NCBI GenBank assembly: GCA_010094025.1
Contig: ML991846.1
Location: 62,001-126,000 of the forward strand
Source of the DNA: Viridothelium virens
Taxonomy: Eukaryota; Ascomycota; Dothideomycetes; Trypetheliales; Trypetheliaceae
DNA: 64,000 nucleotides
Direction: 5' to 3'
In this document: positions 11,546 to 22,637 of the stretch, piece after piece
Layout of the letters: each line of letters starts with the position of its first letter
Position numbering within the stretch: the stretch's first letter is position 1
Notes under the pieces: model-generated
What the model was told of the DNA's origin: nothing
The model's input: the letters and a program-made list of their open reading frames with translations, nothing else
Database searches by the model: none
Made by a program: the position numbers and the translations under genes

Positions 11546-12411
11546 ATGAATGCGCAAAACCTCCGGCAGCGCCGACCTCAGGCATCGCGTCGCGAGGACT
11601 CGAGCGACGACGCCAAAACTCCCAGTTCCTTAATGAGTGACCAAAAGCCAAGATCGCAATGGCTCGTCTTCGCCATCGCGAGCGGTGGATGTGCGGCCTT
11701 GAACGGCGTTTTTGCTAAGCTGTAGGTACCATCCCTTTCATCCCGTCAAAGCTCCCTGAATACTAACTTCAGATGTTCAAAGCACGACAACAGCCATGAC
11801 GTCCAGCTGGGCCTCTACTATAGCTTCCGGCTTCGGCCTCAGCCCAGACAACAGCTTTATCGACGTCCTCGTCCGTGCCGTACGTGACTCCCCACTGCTT
11901 CCCCTTCTCTTCCCCCTACCCCTTGCTCCGTCCCCTCCCCCTCCCCCTCCCTCCCTTCTGCTCCAACCCTTTCTGACACTCAGTAACTGACATCTACTAG
12001 TCCATGTTTGGCCTCAACCTCCTCTTCAACCTCATCATGTGGACCCTCTTCACCCGCGCCCTCACCCTCGCCACCTCCACCACCCGCGTCTCCATCCTCA
12101 ACACCTCCGCCAACTTCCTCCTCACCGCCGTCCTCTCCCTCCTCATCTTCTCCGAGACCCTACCTCCGCTCTGGTTCGTCGGTGCGGCGTTGCTGGTTGG
12201 CGGGAGCGTGATTATTGGGGCGCGAGAGGAGCAGGGGAAGGGAGGAGAGAATTTGGAGAGAGATGTGAGCGATGGTGAAAGCGTCGGAGGGGAGGGCACT
12301 GCCGAGATTGGGTTGGATGGACTGGAGGGAGGGGAGCAGGAAACAGGGGTGGTGGGGGGAGGTGAGGGGAAATATACGGACGAGCCAAGGCTTGGGGAGG
12401 GGAGGAGTTGA
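11546..12411 (+). CDS. TMEM42/EamA-like small transporter-fold membrane protein
   Basis: Three exons (11546-11721, 11783-11879, 12001-12411) give 227 residues. Hydrophobic segments are WLVFAIASGGCAALNGVFAKL, then GLNLLFNLIMWTLFTRALTLA, then ILNTSANFLLTAVLSLLIF and WFVGAALLVGGSVII. This matches the small EamA/DMT-type TMEM42 family, which is roughly half the size of a ten-helix drug/metabolite transporter. After the last helix there is a Gly/Glu-rich cytosolic tail of about 65 residues. The second intron is long and C-rich with a CTGACATCTACTAG 3' end. Function of the family is not established; a membrane transport role is only inferred from the fold. Confidence 0.82.
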
Positions 12412-12833
12412 GGCCGGGGCTGAGCTGGTGGTGGATAAACATGCCTAAGTCATTGAAATGGCGGGTGATGTGGTGCACAAAGGCCTTTCAGGTTTTGCAT
12501 TGATGGGTGTCTATCTAGAATTTGGGTATCAATTTCATGAAAAGGAAATGAAAAATGATGCTGTGCTCTCGTGCTCAACAGCAAAAACATGGACTATCTC
12601 CCAAACGCCACGCGAAGGTCCTTTCTGAAATGCTCGCCTCCGGTCTATGACTCAAAGGGGGTAGTGCAATTTCGAAGCCTTCCTTCTGGCCTCCCTCAAT
12701 TGCTGGAAGATCCTGTAAGTTTTCACGTATACGCAGATTAGCCTCCGATCTTTAAACATCACATCGTCCGGATTAGCATTAAGTATATCGAGATTGAATG
12801 TGTATGTTGTCCTTCAGTTATTCGTAAGATTCG
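12412..12833. other. Convergent 3' spacer
   Basis: This 422 bp between the ends of the TMEM42-like gene and the TFIIA gamma gene probably holds both 3' UTRs. Nothing else is seen. Confidence 0.5.
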
Positions 12834-13241
12834 TTACTTCTCTTCGGCCTTCTTGTTGTTGCAGCTGACAATCTTGACCTTCTCGGCATGAATGGTGCTC
12901 TGATTGTCGAGTTTGAAGTTGATGTCTTTTATGACGAAGGTCCACACATCGTCACAGAAGCGGTAAGTATCGAGGTGGCCCTAGCCAATGTATTAGAAAA
13001 CGCTATACTTGCCTTGTTCATTGCGTGTCGCAGTGGAGTCTCGATTTACCTTAAAGCTTAATCTTGACTTCACCCTGTCTGCCAAAACTTCCGACATGCA
13101 CTTGTCGAAGTTCGATAGTATCTTCATAGCCAACTGGGGCTCGATTCGACGGGCTGTGATGAGTTCATCAAGCGAGTCTAGTAACGTCACGCCGAGAGTA
13201 CTCCGGCGATAGAGCTCGTAGTAATCCTTTTTCTCGCTCAT
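12834..13241 (-). CDS. TOA2: TFIIA small (gamma) subunit
   Basis: Two exons (13050-13241 and 12834-12980, intron 69 bp) give 112 residues from the ATG at 13241, close to the 109-122 residues of human and yeast proteins. The N-terminal four-helix region reads [20 protein letters not shown], then [17 protein letters not shown]. After the splice the beta-barrel region begins [19 protein letters not shown], then NFKLDNQ. TFIIA stabilises TBP on promoter DNA together with the Toa1 alpha/beta subunit. The reading frame is also open upstream of this ATG for another 154 codons and joins two further exons (see the next entry), so the true N-terminus is not settled. MSEKKD is the family start and I favour it. 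Confidence 0.92.
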
Positions 13242-14143
13242 CTTGACCCGCCGCGCTTCTGTGACGTGCGGTGGAGACGGCGGAGAGAGTGGGTTCTCGT
13301 CTTCACAGGCAGCCAACCGGCCGGCTCTCGATCTGTTTCGAAGGTGAGAGGGCTGTGGAAGATGTACTTGCGGAAGAGCTAAGAGATCAGGGATAGGATG
13401 AGAAGGTACCCCCAGACGTTTAGTCTCGACAGGTAATTCAAACTTGACCTCCTCCTTAAGTTGCTTCTTGACCTGAGCAGAATTCACACCAATATAGTGT
13501 GGATGAAGCTGATCAGAGGGTCCCTCGTCCTTGACCTCGTCTTTGACCTCGTCCTTGACAGCCGCACTGGATGAATCGTTGGCCTCTAGTGAAGGAAACC
13601 CGGCTCCTGCCCGAAGATTTTCAGTGGCAACAGTGAACTTGGATTGCCTTTTCTTGACCTCCTTAATCTCCTCGACCTGCGTTGGATCTAAATTGTTCGC
13701 TGCCTCTGTTGTATTGTGTCAGACTTGCAATGCAGGTAGACCGGATGGGCCCAACTTACGCGCCCGTCGCTTCCTATATCTCTCTTTGATTATTTTCTTT
13801 TCGGCGGGACTGGAAGTCTGTTCAAGCTCCCACAACTCGTCTTCAAGACTGATGGGTCTGGGTCCAAACAAAGCAGATGGAACAACGGGACTGAAGGCAG
13901 TGTTGGAGAGATATTCTGGCTGAGTCAGTGATGTGGGGCTATGTGAGTGCAAACATTAGTGCAAACACCCGCTACGTAACTGTGGGCAGGGGACAGAGCC
14001 AACCACGAAGTCGACCACCGAACTTGACAGCAAAGCCAGTGAATTCGAGGACTTACCTGGGCGAAACTCTGCTGGTCGGCAGTCTGCAATCCATCCATCG
14101 ATATCCTCTCCGCGACGTCCAGATAGTGCAGGGTGTTCACCAT
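13242..14143 (-). CDS. Unknown protein, or N-terminal extension of TFIIA gamma
   Basis: Three coding segments are visible: 14057-14143 ([20 protein letters not shown]), 13760-13919 ([18 protein letters not shown], then [10 protein letters not shown] and [13 protein letters not shown]) and 13705 down to 13242. Both junctions have good donors (GTAAGT) and acceptors (ACTCAG, CAACAG) and matching phases. The third segment contains a threefold VKDE repeat and stays open until it meets the TFIIA gamma ATG in the same frame. Read as one gene this would be 349 residues. I do not recognise the upstream part. It is hydrophilic, with charged helical stretches and a basic patch that could be nuclear. It may instead be a separate gene whose 3' end is hidden by an intron I cannot identify; GTAC...CAG pairs in the third segment allow this. 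The start codon overlaps that of the V-ATPase gene on the other strand. Confidence 0.5.
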
Positions 14144-14970
14144 GGGCGCCCTCACCTACGCTACCAGCGGCGCCACCATCGCCCTGACGGTTGTTGGGCT
14201 CTGTACGTGGATACTGCGACATGTCGATGAAAAGGAAATGCAGAGCTGATGCTATGGCAGATATGTTATTTAATGGTGAGGGCGAAGCTTTCAACGTAGG
14301 TCCGAAGACAGCGGTTGCACGCAGAAGACTGTGTTGACTCGTTCCTGCTTAGGTTGGACAATTTCTAGAAAGTATCTCCCCATACACATGGGCAAGTACA
14401 GGAATAGGTCTCTGCATTGGGTTATCAGTTGTGGGTGCAGCATGGTACGTCACGCCTGTTTGTTGTGACTCCATTCACCATCACTCTGTCGCTAACACTT
14501 GCAGGGGCATATTCATCACAGGCACGTCGATCCTTGGGGGCGGTGTGAAGGCACCACGAATACGAACGAAGAATCTTATCTCGATCATCTTTTGCGAAGT
14601 CGTCGCGATTTACGGGGTCATCATGTCGATTGTGTTCTCTGCAAAGATGGGCTTGGCGAGTCCTGAAGACATCAACTCAGGGAGCAACTACTATACTGGA
14701 TATGCACTTTTCTGGGCAGGACTCACTGTCGGAGCATGCAACCTTGTGTGCGGCGTTTCGGTCGGGATTAACGGCAGCAGCGCAGCACTGGCAGATGCCG
14801 CGGATCCGAGCTTGTGAGCTTTGTCGGTTTTCCATCTCTACAGCGAAAAGCTAACAACATCATCTAGATTTGTCAAGATCCTTGTCATTGAGATCTTCTC
14901 CTCCGTCTTAGGATTGTTTGGCCTGATCATTGGTTTGCTCGTTTCTGGAAAAGCAACGGATTTCGCGTGA
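14142..14970 (+). CDS. VMA16: V-type ATPase proteolipid subunit c''
   Basis: Five exons (14142-14202, 14261-14295, 14353-14444, 14505-14813, 14868-14970) give 199 residues, the right size. Subunit c'' is part of the membrane ring that carries protons in the vacuolar ATPase. The sequence has [20 protein letters not shown], then [20 protein letters not shown] and [15 protein letters not shown]. The conserved proton-carrying glutamate lies in [11 protein letters not shown], followed by [20 protein letters not shown] and a final helix, [16 protein letters not shown] dense run of short introns near the 5' end, including a 35-base exon, is common for this gene in fungi. The other proteolipids (c, c') are shorter and lack the N-terminal extra helix. 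Confidence 0.94.
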
Positions 14971-15672
14971 TCAACTAATTCCGCCGGTGGTGCATGCTTG
15001 CGTATGGCGTCTTGGGCCATGTTCTTGACCTTTGCAGATATGGAGATTCTCACACGATATTATGGTCTTCGAGTATGAAGCGAGCATCAGGCTTCTATCT
15101 GAACGCCTATGAGGATGTCCGGAAGATGCGATGAAGGTCGAGCCAATAGAAATGATTCAAACCAGAGCTAGTGGATGTCTCTATACCAAAGAGCGCTGCT
15201 AGCCCCAGAATTTAAGGTATCTTCTTCATTGTATACTTTGTAGATAATATTCACCACTGTGTTAAATTTAACTTCGATGATGGCTCTAGATATGGTATTT
15301 CTTGAGGTAACTGAGTAGAGGAAATACAGCGCTCGAGTGCATGTAGCAGTTATGTGAAAATCAACGCAAGCTACCTCGCCAAAAGCTTCAACGCTTTCCG
15401 GAAATTTAATTTTCACATTCTATCTTGAGACTGTATAGAAAGTTCACTCTGACAAATAACCCTGTTCGGGACACCCCTGCATTCCCGAGTATTTAACTGA
15501 TAGAGTCGAGAGAAAAAAACATTGTAATTACTTCAAGGCTTTTGTCCCGATTGCAGCGACTGACTTCTCACACGTACGTGGCCTTGTAGCAGTGAGAGTA
15601 TCAAGCATTACATTTCTTCACAAAAGCAGTTGCAAGGATCTCTCAACTTGTTCAAATTGACATCTACCGGCA
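14971..15672. other. Intergenic, nothing recognised
   Basis: This 702 bp lies between VMA16 and cnxE, both on the plus strand. A minus-strand frame at 15168-15416 has no domain and no splice partners and is ignored. The cnxE promoter must be here, but I see no motif I can name. Confidence 0.5.
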
Positions 15673-17921
15673 ATGAGCAACAGGCTTAGAGCTGCAATTC
15701 TGGTCATCTCCGAAACAGCGAGTCAAGATCCGAGCTCCGATAGATGCGTTCCTTTACTCAAGGGTGTTTTTGAGCAAGCTTCACAGTGGGAGATCTCTCA
15801 TACAAAATTTGTGCGGGATGACGTTCTAGATATCCAACAATCAATCATTGAGCAGACGGATGGTAATGACTGCGTGAATCTAGTCGTAACAAGTGGAGGA
15901 ACTGGTTTTGCTGTCAAGGACCACACGCCGGAGGTAAGCAAGACTTTCTCAATCTGAGCGTCATCCCTGTTGGTGCTGATTCTGAGCAGGCAGTTACTCC
16001 CTTAATACGCAAGCATGCGTCAGGTTTAGTGTAAGTAAGTCTGCGTGGTCTAATTTTGGGTTCCATTATCTAAGATATCAGACATGGCATGCTTGCTGCG
16101 TCTCTTGCTGTGACTCCATGTAAAGTTTAGCCGTCGAAAAGTCCATTCAAGTTCAGACACTGATTCGATTTAGTTGCCCTTATGTCAAGACCAGTAGCTG
16201 GTGTCCGTAACCAGACCCTTATATTAACTCTCCCGGGATCCCCAAAAGGAGCAAAAGAAAATCTCGAAGCTGTCATAAAGCTGTTACCACATGCGTGCCA
16301 ACAGGCTGCGGGAGCAGACTCGAGATCGCTCCACGCCGGAGGTGTCAGGAAATTGGAACAGGAAGCCGATGTCCAAGCCGGTGCAGCTTCTGCCGCCGAC
16401 TCAACGTCTAGTCATCGCCATGAACATCATCATCACCATGACCATAGCCATGGTCACCACCACGACCATGGAAATACTGGACCTTTTGCTCACACCGACC
16501 CTGCCACCCGTCCTCAGTCGAACGATCCCAGAGCAGGCCCAACTGCGCGCTATCGGTCATCGCCATACCCGATGCTATCCGTTGAAGAAGCGCTAAAATT
16601 GATACGTGATTTCACTCCTCCTCCGCAGATAGAAAATGTCCCCGTCAATGAGAATCTAGGTGGGGCCGTCCTCGCCGAAGACGTCAAAGCTCCAGAGTCT
16701 GTGCCTGCATTTCGGGCAAGCATCGTGGATGGTTACGCTATTAAGGTTACAGAGGGATCGCCGAGCCCAAAGGGTGTATTTCCCGTGGCTTTCGCAAGCC
16801 ATGCGCAGGCTACAGAGACGAGAGATTTGAAAGAGGGTCAGATCTCGCGGATTACGACCGGAGCGCCGTTGCCACCAGGCGCCAATGCGGTAGTCATGGT
16901 AGAAGATACGGTCATCCATAAGATGACCGATGATGGGAATGAAGAGGAGGAAGTGGAGGTTTTGACGGATCAAGTTAAGGCTGGGGAAAATGTAAGGGAG
17001 GTGGGGAGCGATGTCAAAGAGCGCGATGTTATCATGAAAAAAGGCGAAGGTATTACGGTCACTGGGGGAGAGTTTGGGCTTCTTGCATCGGTTGGTGTCT
17101 CAGAAGTCCCTATCTACAGAAGACCAGTTGTAGGTGTTCTGAGCACAGGGGATGAGATTGTACCGCATGATCGGCCTGGTCCTCTCAAGTTGGGCGAAGT
17201 GCGTGACACGAATCGACCAACTCTCATCACTGCTGTACGCGCTTCCAAATATGAAGCAGTCGATCTGGGTATCGCCTCGGATAAGTAGGTTTGAAGTGTC
17301 TTCTCTTTCGAAAGCCGTTGGCTGACATGTCATGAAAACAGACCAGGCGCTCTGGAAGAGACTCTTCGCGATGCGCTTCGTCGCGTTGATGTCATCATCA
17401 CTTCCGGCGGCGTCTCTATGGGCGAACTTGACCTCCTCAAACCAACGATCGAGCGTTCCCTTGGCGGAACTATTCATTTCGGCCGAGTCTCCATGAAGCC
17501 GGGGAAACCAACTACCTTCGCTACCGTGCCCTTTAAATCCAATGCCGGCGTACGCCAGTCTAAAGTCATTTTCTCGTTACCTGGCAACCCGGCGAGTGCA
17601 GTAGTGACGTTCCACCTGTTCGTGCTTCCCAGTCTGCATCATGCGAGTGGAGTGGAGCCGGCCGGGCTGCCGAAGGCGAAGGTGGTGCTGGAGCAGGAGG
17701 TCAGGTTGGATGAGAAGAGGAACGAGTATCATCGGGTGCTCGTCACCCTGAAAGAAGAGGGCATGCTGTATGGGACGAGTACAGGCATGCAACGAAGCAG
17801 TCGAATTGGCAGCTTCAAAGGTGCCAATGCATTGCTGTGTCTGCCAGCGAGGAAGGGTTCGCTTGGTAAGGGTGAGAAGGTTGATGCTCTATTAATGGGG
17901 AGGCTTTTAAATGAGTTGTAA
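15673..17921 (+). CDS. cnxE: Molybdenum cofactor synthesis fusion protein (MogA-MoeA, CnxE/gephyrin type)
   Basis: Five exons (15673-15933, 15990-16030, 16082-16119, 16174-17284, 17342-17921) give 676 residues. The N-terminal MogA-like domain has TSGGTGF at residues 73-79 and PGSPKGA near 134; it adenylylates molybdopterin. The C-terminal MoeA-like domain has RASIVDGYA, ITTGAPLPPGANAVV, LSTGDEI, SGGVSMGE and LPGNPASA; it inserts molybdate. The order MogA then MoeA matches Aspergillus CnxE and gephyrin, and is opposite to plant Cnx1. A linker at residues about 194-212 is very rich in histidine (16 His, with Asp and Gly) and could bind metal; I infer this from composition only. The product is needed for nitrate reductase, sulfite oxidase and xanthine dehydrogenase. 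Confidence 0.95.
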
Positions 17922-18375
17922 GGCAGCGCAAGAGCAGCACTTAAATAGTTACTCTGAGCTCATCTGGATTCTCTCACGGATCCATTACTAAACTTATATT
18001 TCCTACCTAGGAATGCGAATCTTCACGATCCAATCCTACAGACTGTGAATTCATCACGCGAAACACTGCAAAGTAGAGTTCTTCAATCTGTCATCTGTAT
18101 CGTAGTAGCAATACTTCCAGCTGTCTACTGGAATCATAACAAAACCAAGTCTTTCCACTTATGTGGAGTCAACAGCGTTCGGGCATCGATATTACCTTAA
18201 TACAGGAACGTCTAAAGTTTCCAAAATGGGCGAAAGTTTATTTGGCGGAGTTCAGTCCGCTCCGCGCTTCTTGTGAAAAAGAGTGCAGAGCTCCACATCT
18301 CCACCTCAATTCACCAAATGTGACCACCAAGGATCCGTGACTCGTGAAGCCACTTCGGGACCTGCTCCCTTCGCT
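17922..18375. other. Intergenic between cnxE and POP5
   Basis: This 454 bp holds the cnxE 3' region and the POP5 upstream region. No other feature is visible. Confidence 0.5.
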
Positions 18376-19056
18376 ATGGCTCGCATCAAGCATCGTTACT
18401 TACTCGTCAGCATTCTCTACCCGCAGGGGTCGAACGCTGTGAAAGCGTCCACAGAAAAGCAGAATGCCATCCCGGAATCTATCAAGTTCCGGGAACCAAC
18501 ACCAGATGGGCTGACACTCGAGCTTATCAAGCCCATGATCAAACGAGGCGTGGCCGAACTCTTCGGCGACTATGGAGTAGGTATGACTTTGGGCAGTCTG
18601 AAAGGTAGGCTTATTCCTGTCGTCACGTTAATTTGGTCATAATCAACACTCTAACCAGGCTCCTTCGTAGTAATTTATTTCTCCCCTGCGACGAGCACGA
18701 TCATCATACGCGTTGCTCGCGCGCATTATCAGCTCGTTTGGGCTGCCCTCACGTACACTACTCAACTTCCTCGACCTGTGAATCAACCCTGTGTCTTTCA
18801 AGTCGTAAGAGTCAGCGGCACGATCCGGAAAGCGGAAGAGGAGGTCATCAGGCGTGCAAGGGAAGAGATGAGGCATGCGCAAAAAGAGACAGGTGAAGAT
18901 ACAAATGATGTGAATCTGGGTGTCCTCGGTTTCAAAGCCGACCCTCGTACAGGAAGAACACGGATCCTGGACGGGGTTGATGAGGCACTGGAAATTGAGG
19001 ACGATGATGCTGATATGGTCGATGAAGATGACGACGAATACGGCTCTGATGATTGA
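18376..19056 (+). CDS. POP5: RNase P/MRP protein subunit Pop5
   Basis: Two exons (18376-18604 and 18671-19056, intron 66 bp) give 204 residues. The start MARIKHRYLLVSILYP is the hallmark Pop5 N-terminus. KPMIKRGVAELFGDYGVG, the splice-joined SLKVIYFSPATSTIIIRVAR and FQVVRVSGTIRKAEEEVI complete the Pop5/Rpp14 domain. Pop5 binds the catalytic RNA of RNase P and RNase MRP in the nucleus and nucleolus (tRNA 5' processing, rRNA processing). The last 25 residues are almost all Asp and Glu (DDDADMVDEDDDEYGSDD), longer than in yeast. I chose the ATG at 18376 because the family begins MxRxKxRY; an earlier in-frame ATG at 18283 would add about 31 unrelated residues. Confidence 0.93.
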
Positions 19057-20941
19057 CTGAAGATTAGTTGAGGCTCACTTGTTCCATCTCTGACCGAGTG
19101 TTTGGTCAAGCGGAAGACGCAATGCTATTCCAGTAGCATGATGAATCGCGTTTCTGAGTTGAGGCAAGACTGAGGTCACATGGAGGATATTGAGGGCTGG
19201 GGCACCTCCCGATCGCACGCAAGGGCGCATGCAGACGAATACGTTCTCCGTTGTATTCGGTCCTCCCCTATCGCCAGCGGCCGTCCCCTCAAGCGAAGCT
19301 ATAGAATGGATTTTTGGATCAGATCATTTTCCTTCGAAATGTGACAGCACATCCTGTATCCGGATCCAGCCGATGCCGCGTACAGAAATGGAGCATGACC
19401 TTTTTGGGAAAGGTGATCTTGCATACTTTCGAAAGACTTCCGGCTTGGGATATCCGTGTCCAAGTCATCGGAAACAATGTTCTCTCGAAGTACTCATTTC
19501 AGGATACCCAGGACTAGCCTTGGAAACTGAGTTCCTTTCAATACTTGCCACGAATCTCGAGCAAAGTAAATGATGCATTTAAGAGGTGAAAATAGCATGA
19601 AAGAGCGACTTGCATATATCTCGTGAAAGAGTCGAATAAACTAAATGGATCTTCAAGCCTATGTTACGAAAACTCATAGCCTTTCCAACCTCCGGATATC
19701 TTGAGCCGGCATTGCCTACACACAAACCGTTGTATCATAATTGCGACGGCTACTGTGAGCGGGTCATTTGCAGAAGAAGCCACCCCCAGTGTCCTTCATT
19801 TCTCGGGTGAACAATCGTTGGCGACAACCCATTGAGTTACTCTGCAGCATACAATAGCCTCCGTCACCAAGTTCGTGTGGCATTGAAGATGGCGAGGGCG
19901 CTGCATATCCCTGTCGCGGAGCAAGGAGAACCTTGGAGCAGCACGTAGACTGCCTTCTCGGACGCAAAAAGCCTCTCTTTTGGCCCCTCCTGGTGTGCTA
20001 CGTGGTGAATTTGTCTTGAAGCCATTGACACTTCACATGAGATAGTTTGTCCGCGTTGAGGGAGAAATGTCTGTTCTCGAGTGTACTCAATTCTCTCGAG
20101 ACTCTAGACTCTTACTCTTGGCATCTTTCAGGAATGTCTCTGGGCGCAGTGGCCAAGTAACAAGGATTATGCTCGCCGTATAATTACCTACTGCCACTCG
20201 TGCACACCATATGCAGCGATGAACAGCCGGCAAATCCGTTATCCGAGGCCACCTGCGAAATATCCGTTGGAAATCCGACGAAGTCTTTGTCCAGTTCGTA
20301 CCACGGTATCTTGACATATGATATTCGTGTCGATTTTACTAAGCAACTCACCGAAATTTGCTCGAAGGGAGATCCCCTGGCCATGTCTTTCCTTAGAGCA
20401 TAGTGAGCACAATGGGGTCGATGTCCATCCCGCGAACGTTGCTATCAGCCGGGAAAGAAGGATCGGATATGCTCTGTTCAATCTAGACCAAAGCACAAAT
20501 GCGTTGACTGCCAGAGGTGTTGTCATCAGTTCCTTACACGTCCATAACATATCGAGTTCAGACCATCCTGGTGTTAGTGACAAAGCCTTCTAAATCTCAC
20601 CATGGAGCACGACTACATTTCATCATCTAGCGTGCAGGACTGCATTGGACGATGCTTTGTTGATGTATCAAAGAAGTTGAATGGATCTACTAGAATCGGG
20701 TGTCCAAAGCGACAAGCTGTGCCCCTCCAGAGTGTGAGTCGAAGGGAAACGATTTCTGTCTGCCACGTCCCTCATCGCACTTCAGACGTGAGTTGGGGCC
20801 ATTTCTCTCTCCTCATCACCTATAAAACTCACATATTGATCTCGCTGTCAATATAGCACGCATTCCGTCCCTGAAATCGTCTCTGCCACCTTCCATTTTC
20901 TCTTACAATCAAGCTACATCGCAGCCACAAACCTACACATC
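19057..20941. other. Long intergenic stretch, no supported gene
   Basis: This 1.9 kb lies between POP5 and the next plus-strand gene, in an otherwise dense region. Frames of up to 127 codons exist on both strands (for example 19190-19573 plus and 19764-19967 minus), but none shows a domain, a signal peptide or splice connections. The last few hundred bases are pyrimidine-rich just before the ATG at 20942, as expected for a fungal promoter or 5' UTR. Confidence 0.5.
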
Positions 20942-22285
20942 ATGGCGGATAGCGCTGAGTTCCTGCTTGACAATCCCGGACGTCCAGCCATGAACGAAGA
21001 CGACACAATGCGTCGTTACATCAATATTGGTGCCTGGGCAGCCTTGCTCACCGCCATAGTCTTCGCTATAATGAAGTTTGCAGGCATCAAAATCGTCTTC
21101 CTCATGAAAGCCTTGTGCTTTACGCTCCTTTATATCCTCATCCTTGTTATCGGTTTCTTCCGCGACGCGCTCGACAGGTCCTCCCAAATGGTAGCCAGGC
21201 TGTTAGTTGGTCCAGAAGACGCCAATGGTACGGCAACAAATGTCACCAATAATCCGCCACCGAACCCCGGAACCCCAGGCACACCTATAAGTACATTGAC
21301 TAGGTACCACATCGAAAGCACAAACGGCAATGGGATACCTTCTGCTCCGACGCCAGGCAGGCGCACACCCAACGGTGACGACAGACAATCCTCTCATAGT
21401 CTTCCGGAACGAAAAGCAGGAATGGACCCGCACATCCTACAGAATTTTCGCCGCCTCGAACGTGTCTTTTACAGCAATGCAACCGCCGCTGACTACTTGG
21501 ACCCAAAGTCGATGGACAACGCCCTGAAAATGCTGGAGCAAGGCCCTGAAATAACCCTCGACGATGCTCAACGCATTGGCTTTCCCGACATCCTTGGCAT
21601 CATCTGCCGACGCCCCGACCGCCTGCCAGAGCAAGACCAATACCACTACTCGTCCCGCGCTTACGAGCTGATGAAACGTTACGGGTTCCCACAAAATTAC
21701 GAATCTCTCGCCCCGACCCCTACCCCCTCTGACCGGTCTGACTATGCCGGGCCCAGCAGGCGCCGCTCCGACTCCACCTCCATCCCGTCCTTCATGCAAC
21801 GCAACACGTCCAGCCTCTTCTCCCCCCAGGGTGCAGGAACCGCAAGCCAGCAATCATCCCGCTCCACCCCCTCCATCCGCTCCCCCATGTTCGAGGCCTT
21901 CGACCGCACCACGGAGGACCTGCTCCAACGGGTGAAGTTGCGGTTCAGCTACACGAACCGGGACGGCAAGCGTCGCCGCACGATGCTTGGCCAGGCCACA
22001 ATCCCGGAGGAGAGTGAGCAGGGGTCGGTGGGGGATGAGGAGCTGGAGCGGGAGCTGGAGCAGGCGCTGGAGCAGGAGGAGGGGAACCGCCGCCAGGAAA
22101 CCCCCAGGACCGATCGCGATGATCGCCTGGCGGCGGAACAGCTGCATCGGGAGTTGGCGTTGGCGGGGGCGAAGGGGAAGGGGAAGGGGAAGGCGGAGGC
22201 GCCGAAGGAGCATGGGGTCCGCTCCATGCTCACAAGGTCGGCGCACAAGTTGGGGCAGGGGTCGTTGGATCCGGGGATGAGGTGA
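20942..22285 (+). CDS. Membrane-anchored protein of unknown function
   Basis: A single exon of 447 residues that I do not recognise. After about 30 residues there is a hydrophobic pair, INIGAWAALLTAIVFAIMKF and IVFLMKALCFTLLYILILVI, suggesting a membrane hairpin. A Pro/Asn-rich linker follows (NPPPNPGTPGTP). From about 155 to 255 comes a more conserved-looking segment: DPHILQNFRRLERVFYSNAT, ITLDDAQRIGFPDILGIICR and RAYELMKRYGFPQNYE. The rest is Ser-rich, then strongly charged, with ELERELEQALEQEEG, likely coiled coil, and a Gly/Lys repeat (KGKGKGK). The coding sequence is GC-rich near its 3' end. Codon use and length argue that it is real; the function is open. Confidence 0.75.
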   Translation: MADSAEFLLDNPGRPAMNEDDTMRRYINIGAWAALLTAIVFAIMKFAGIKIVFLMKALCFTLLYILILVIGFFRDALDRSSQMVARLLVGPEDANGTATNVTNNPPPNPGTPGTPISTLTRYHIESTNGNGIPSAPTPGRRTPNGDDRQSSHSLPERKAGMDPHILQNFRRLERVFYSNATAADYLDPKSMDNALKMLEQGPEITLDDAQRIGFPDILGIICRRPDRLPEQDQYHYSSRAYELMKRYGFPQNYESLAPTPTPSDRSDYAGPSRRRSDSTSIPSFMQRNTSSLFSPQGAGTASQQSSRSTPSIRSPMFEAFDRTTEDLLQRVKLRFSYTNRDGKRRRTMLGQATIPEESEQGSVGDEELERELEQALEQEEGNRRQETPRTDRDDRLAAEQLHRELALAGAKGKGKGKAEAPKEHGVRSMLTRSAHKLGQGSLDPGMR

Positions 22286-22637
22286 AGGGGAGAGGGAGGA
22301 GGAGGTGAGGGAAGGAGGGTGGGTGGGAAAAGCTCGTAGCATGATGAGGGTGGCCTCATCATGCGAGGCCACAATGAAAATGCAGTATATAGAATGAATA
22401 CCAATCTCGTATTTTAAACTCTTTCCTCTATCAGCTTTACCCTAGAATACTTAACGTGTTACATCACGGATTCGAGCTTGCCTCGTCAAGATACGACGAA
22501 ACAATGTATGAGTTCCAAGACCGAGAGGATCTCTATTGTTTCTAGACATTACAAAATATTTCTAAAACGCTTCTTCTATTCTGAATGCGGCGTTCTATGC
22601 CCGAGTTTACCTCATGATACCATGTAAGAGTCCTACT
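22286..22637. other. Convergent 3' spacer
   Basis: This 352 bp lies between two converging genes and probably holds 3' UTRs; AT-rich after about 22390. Nothing else is visible. Confidence 0.5.
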
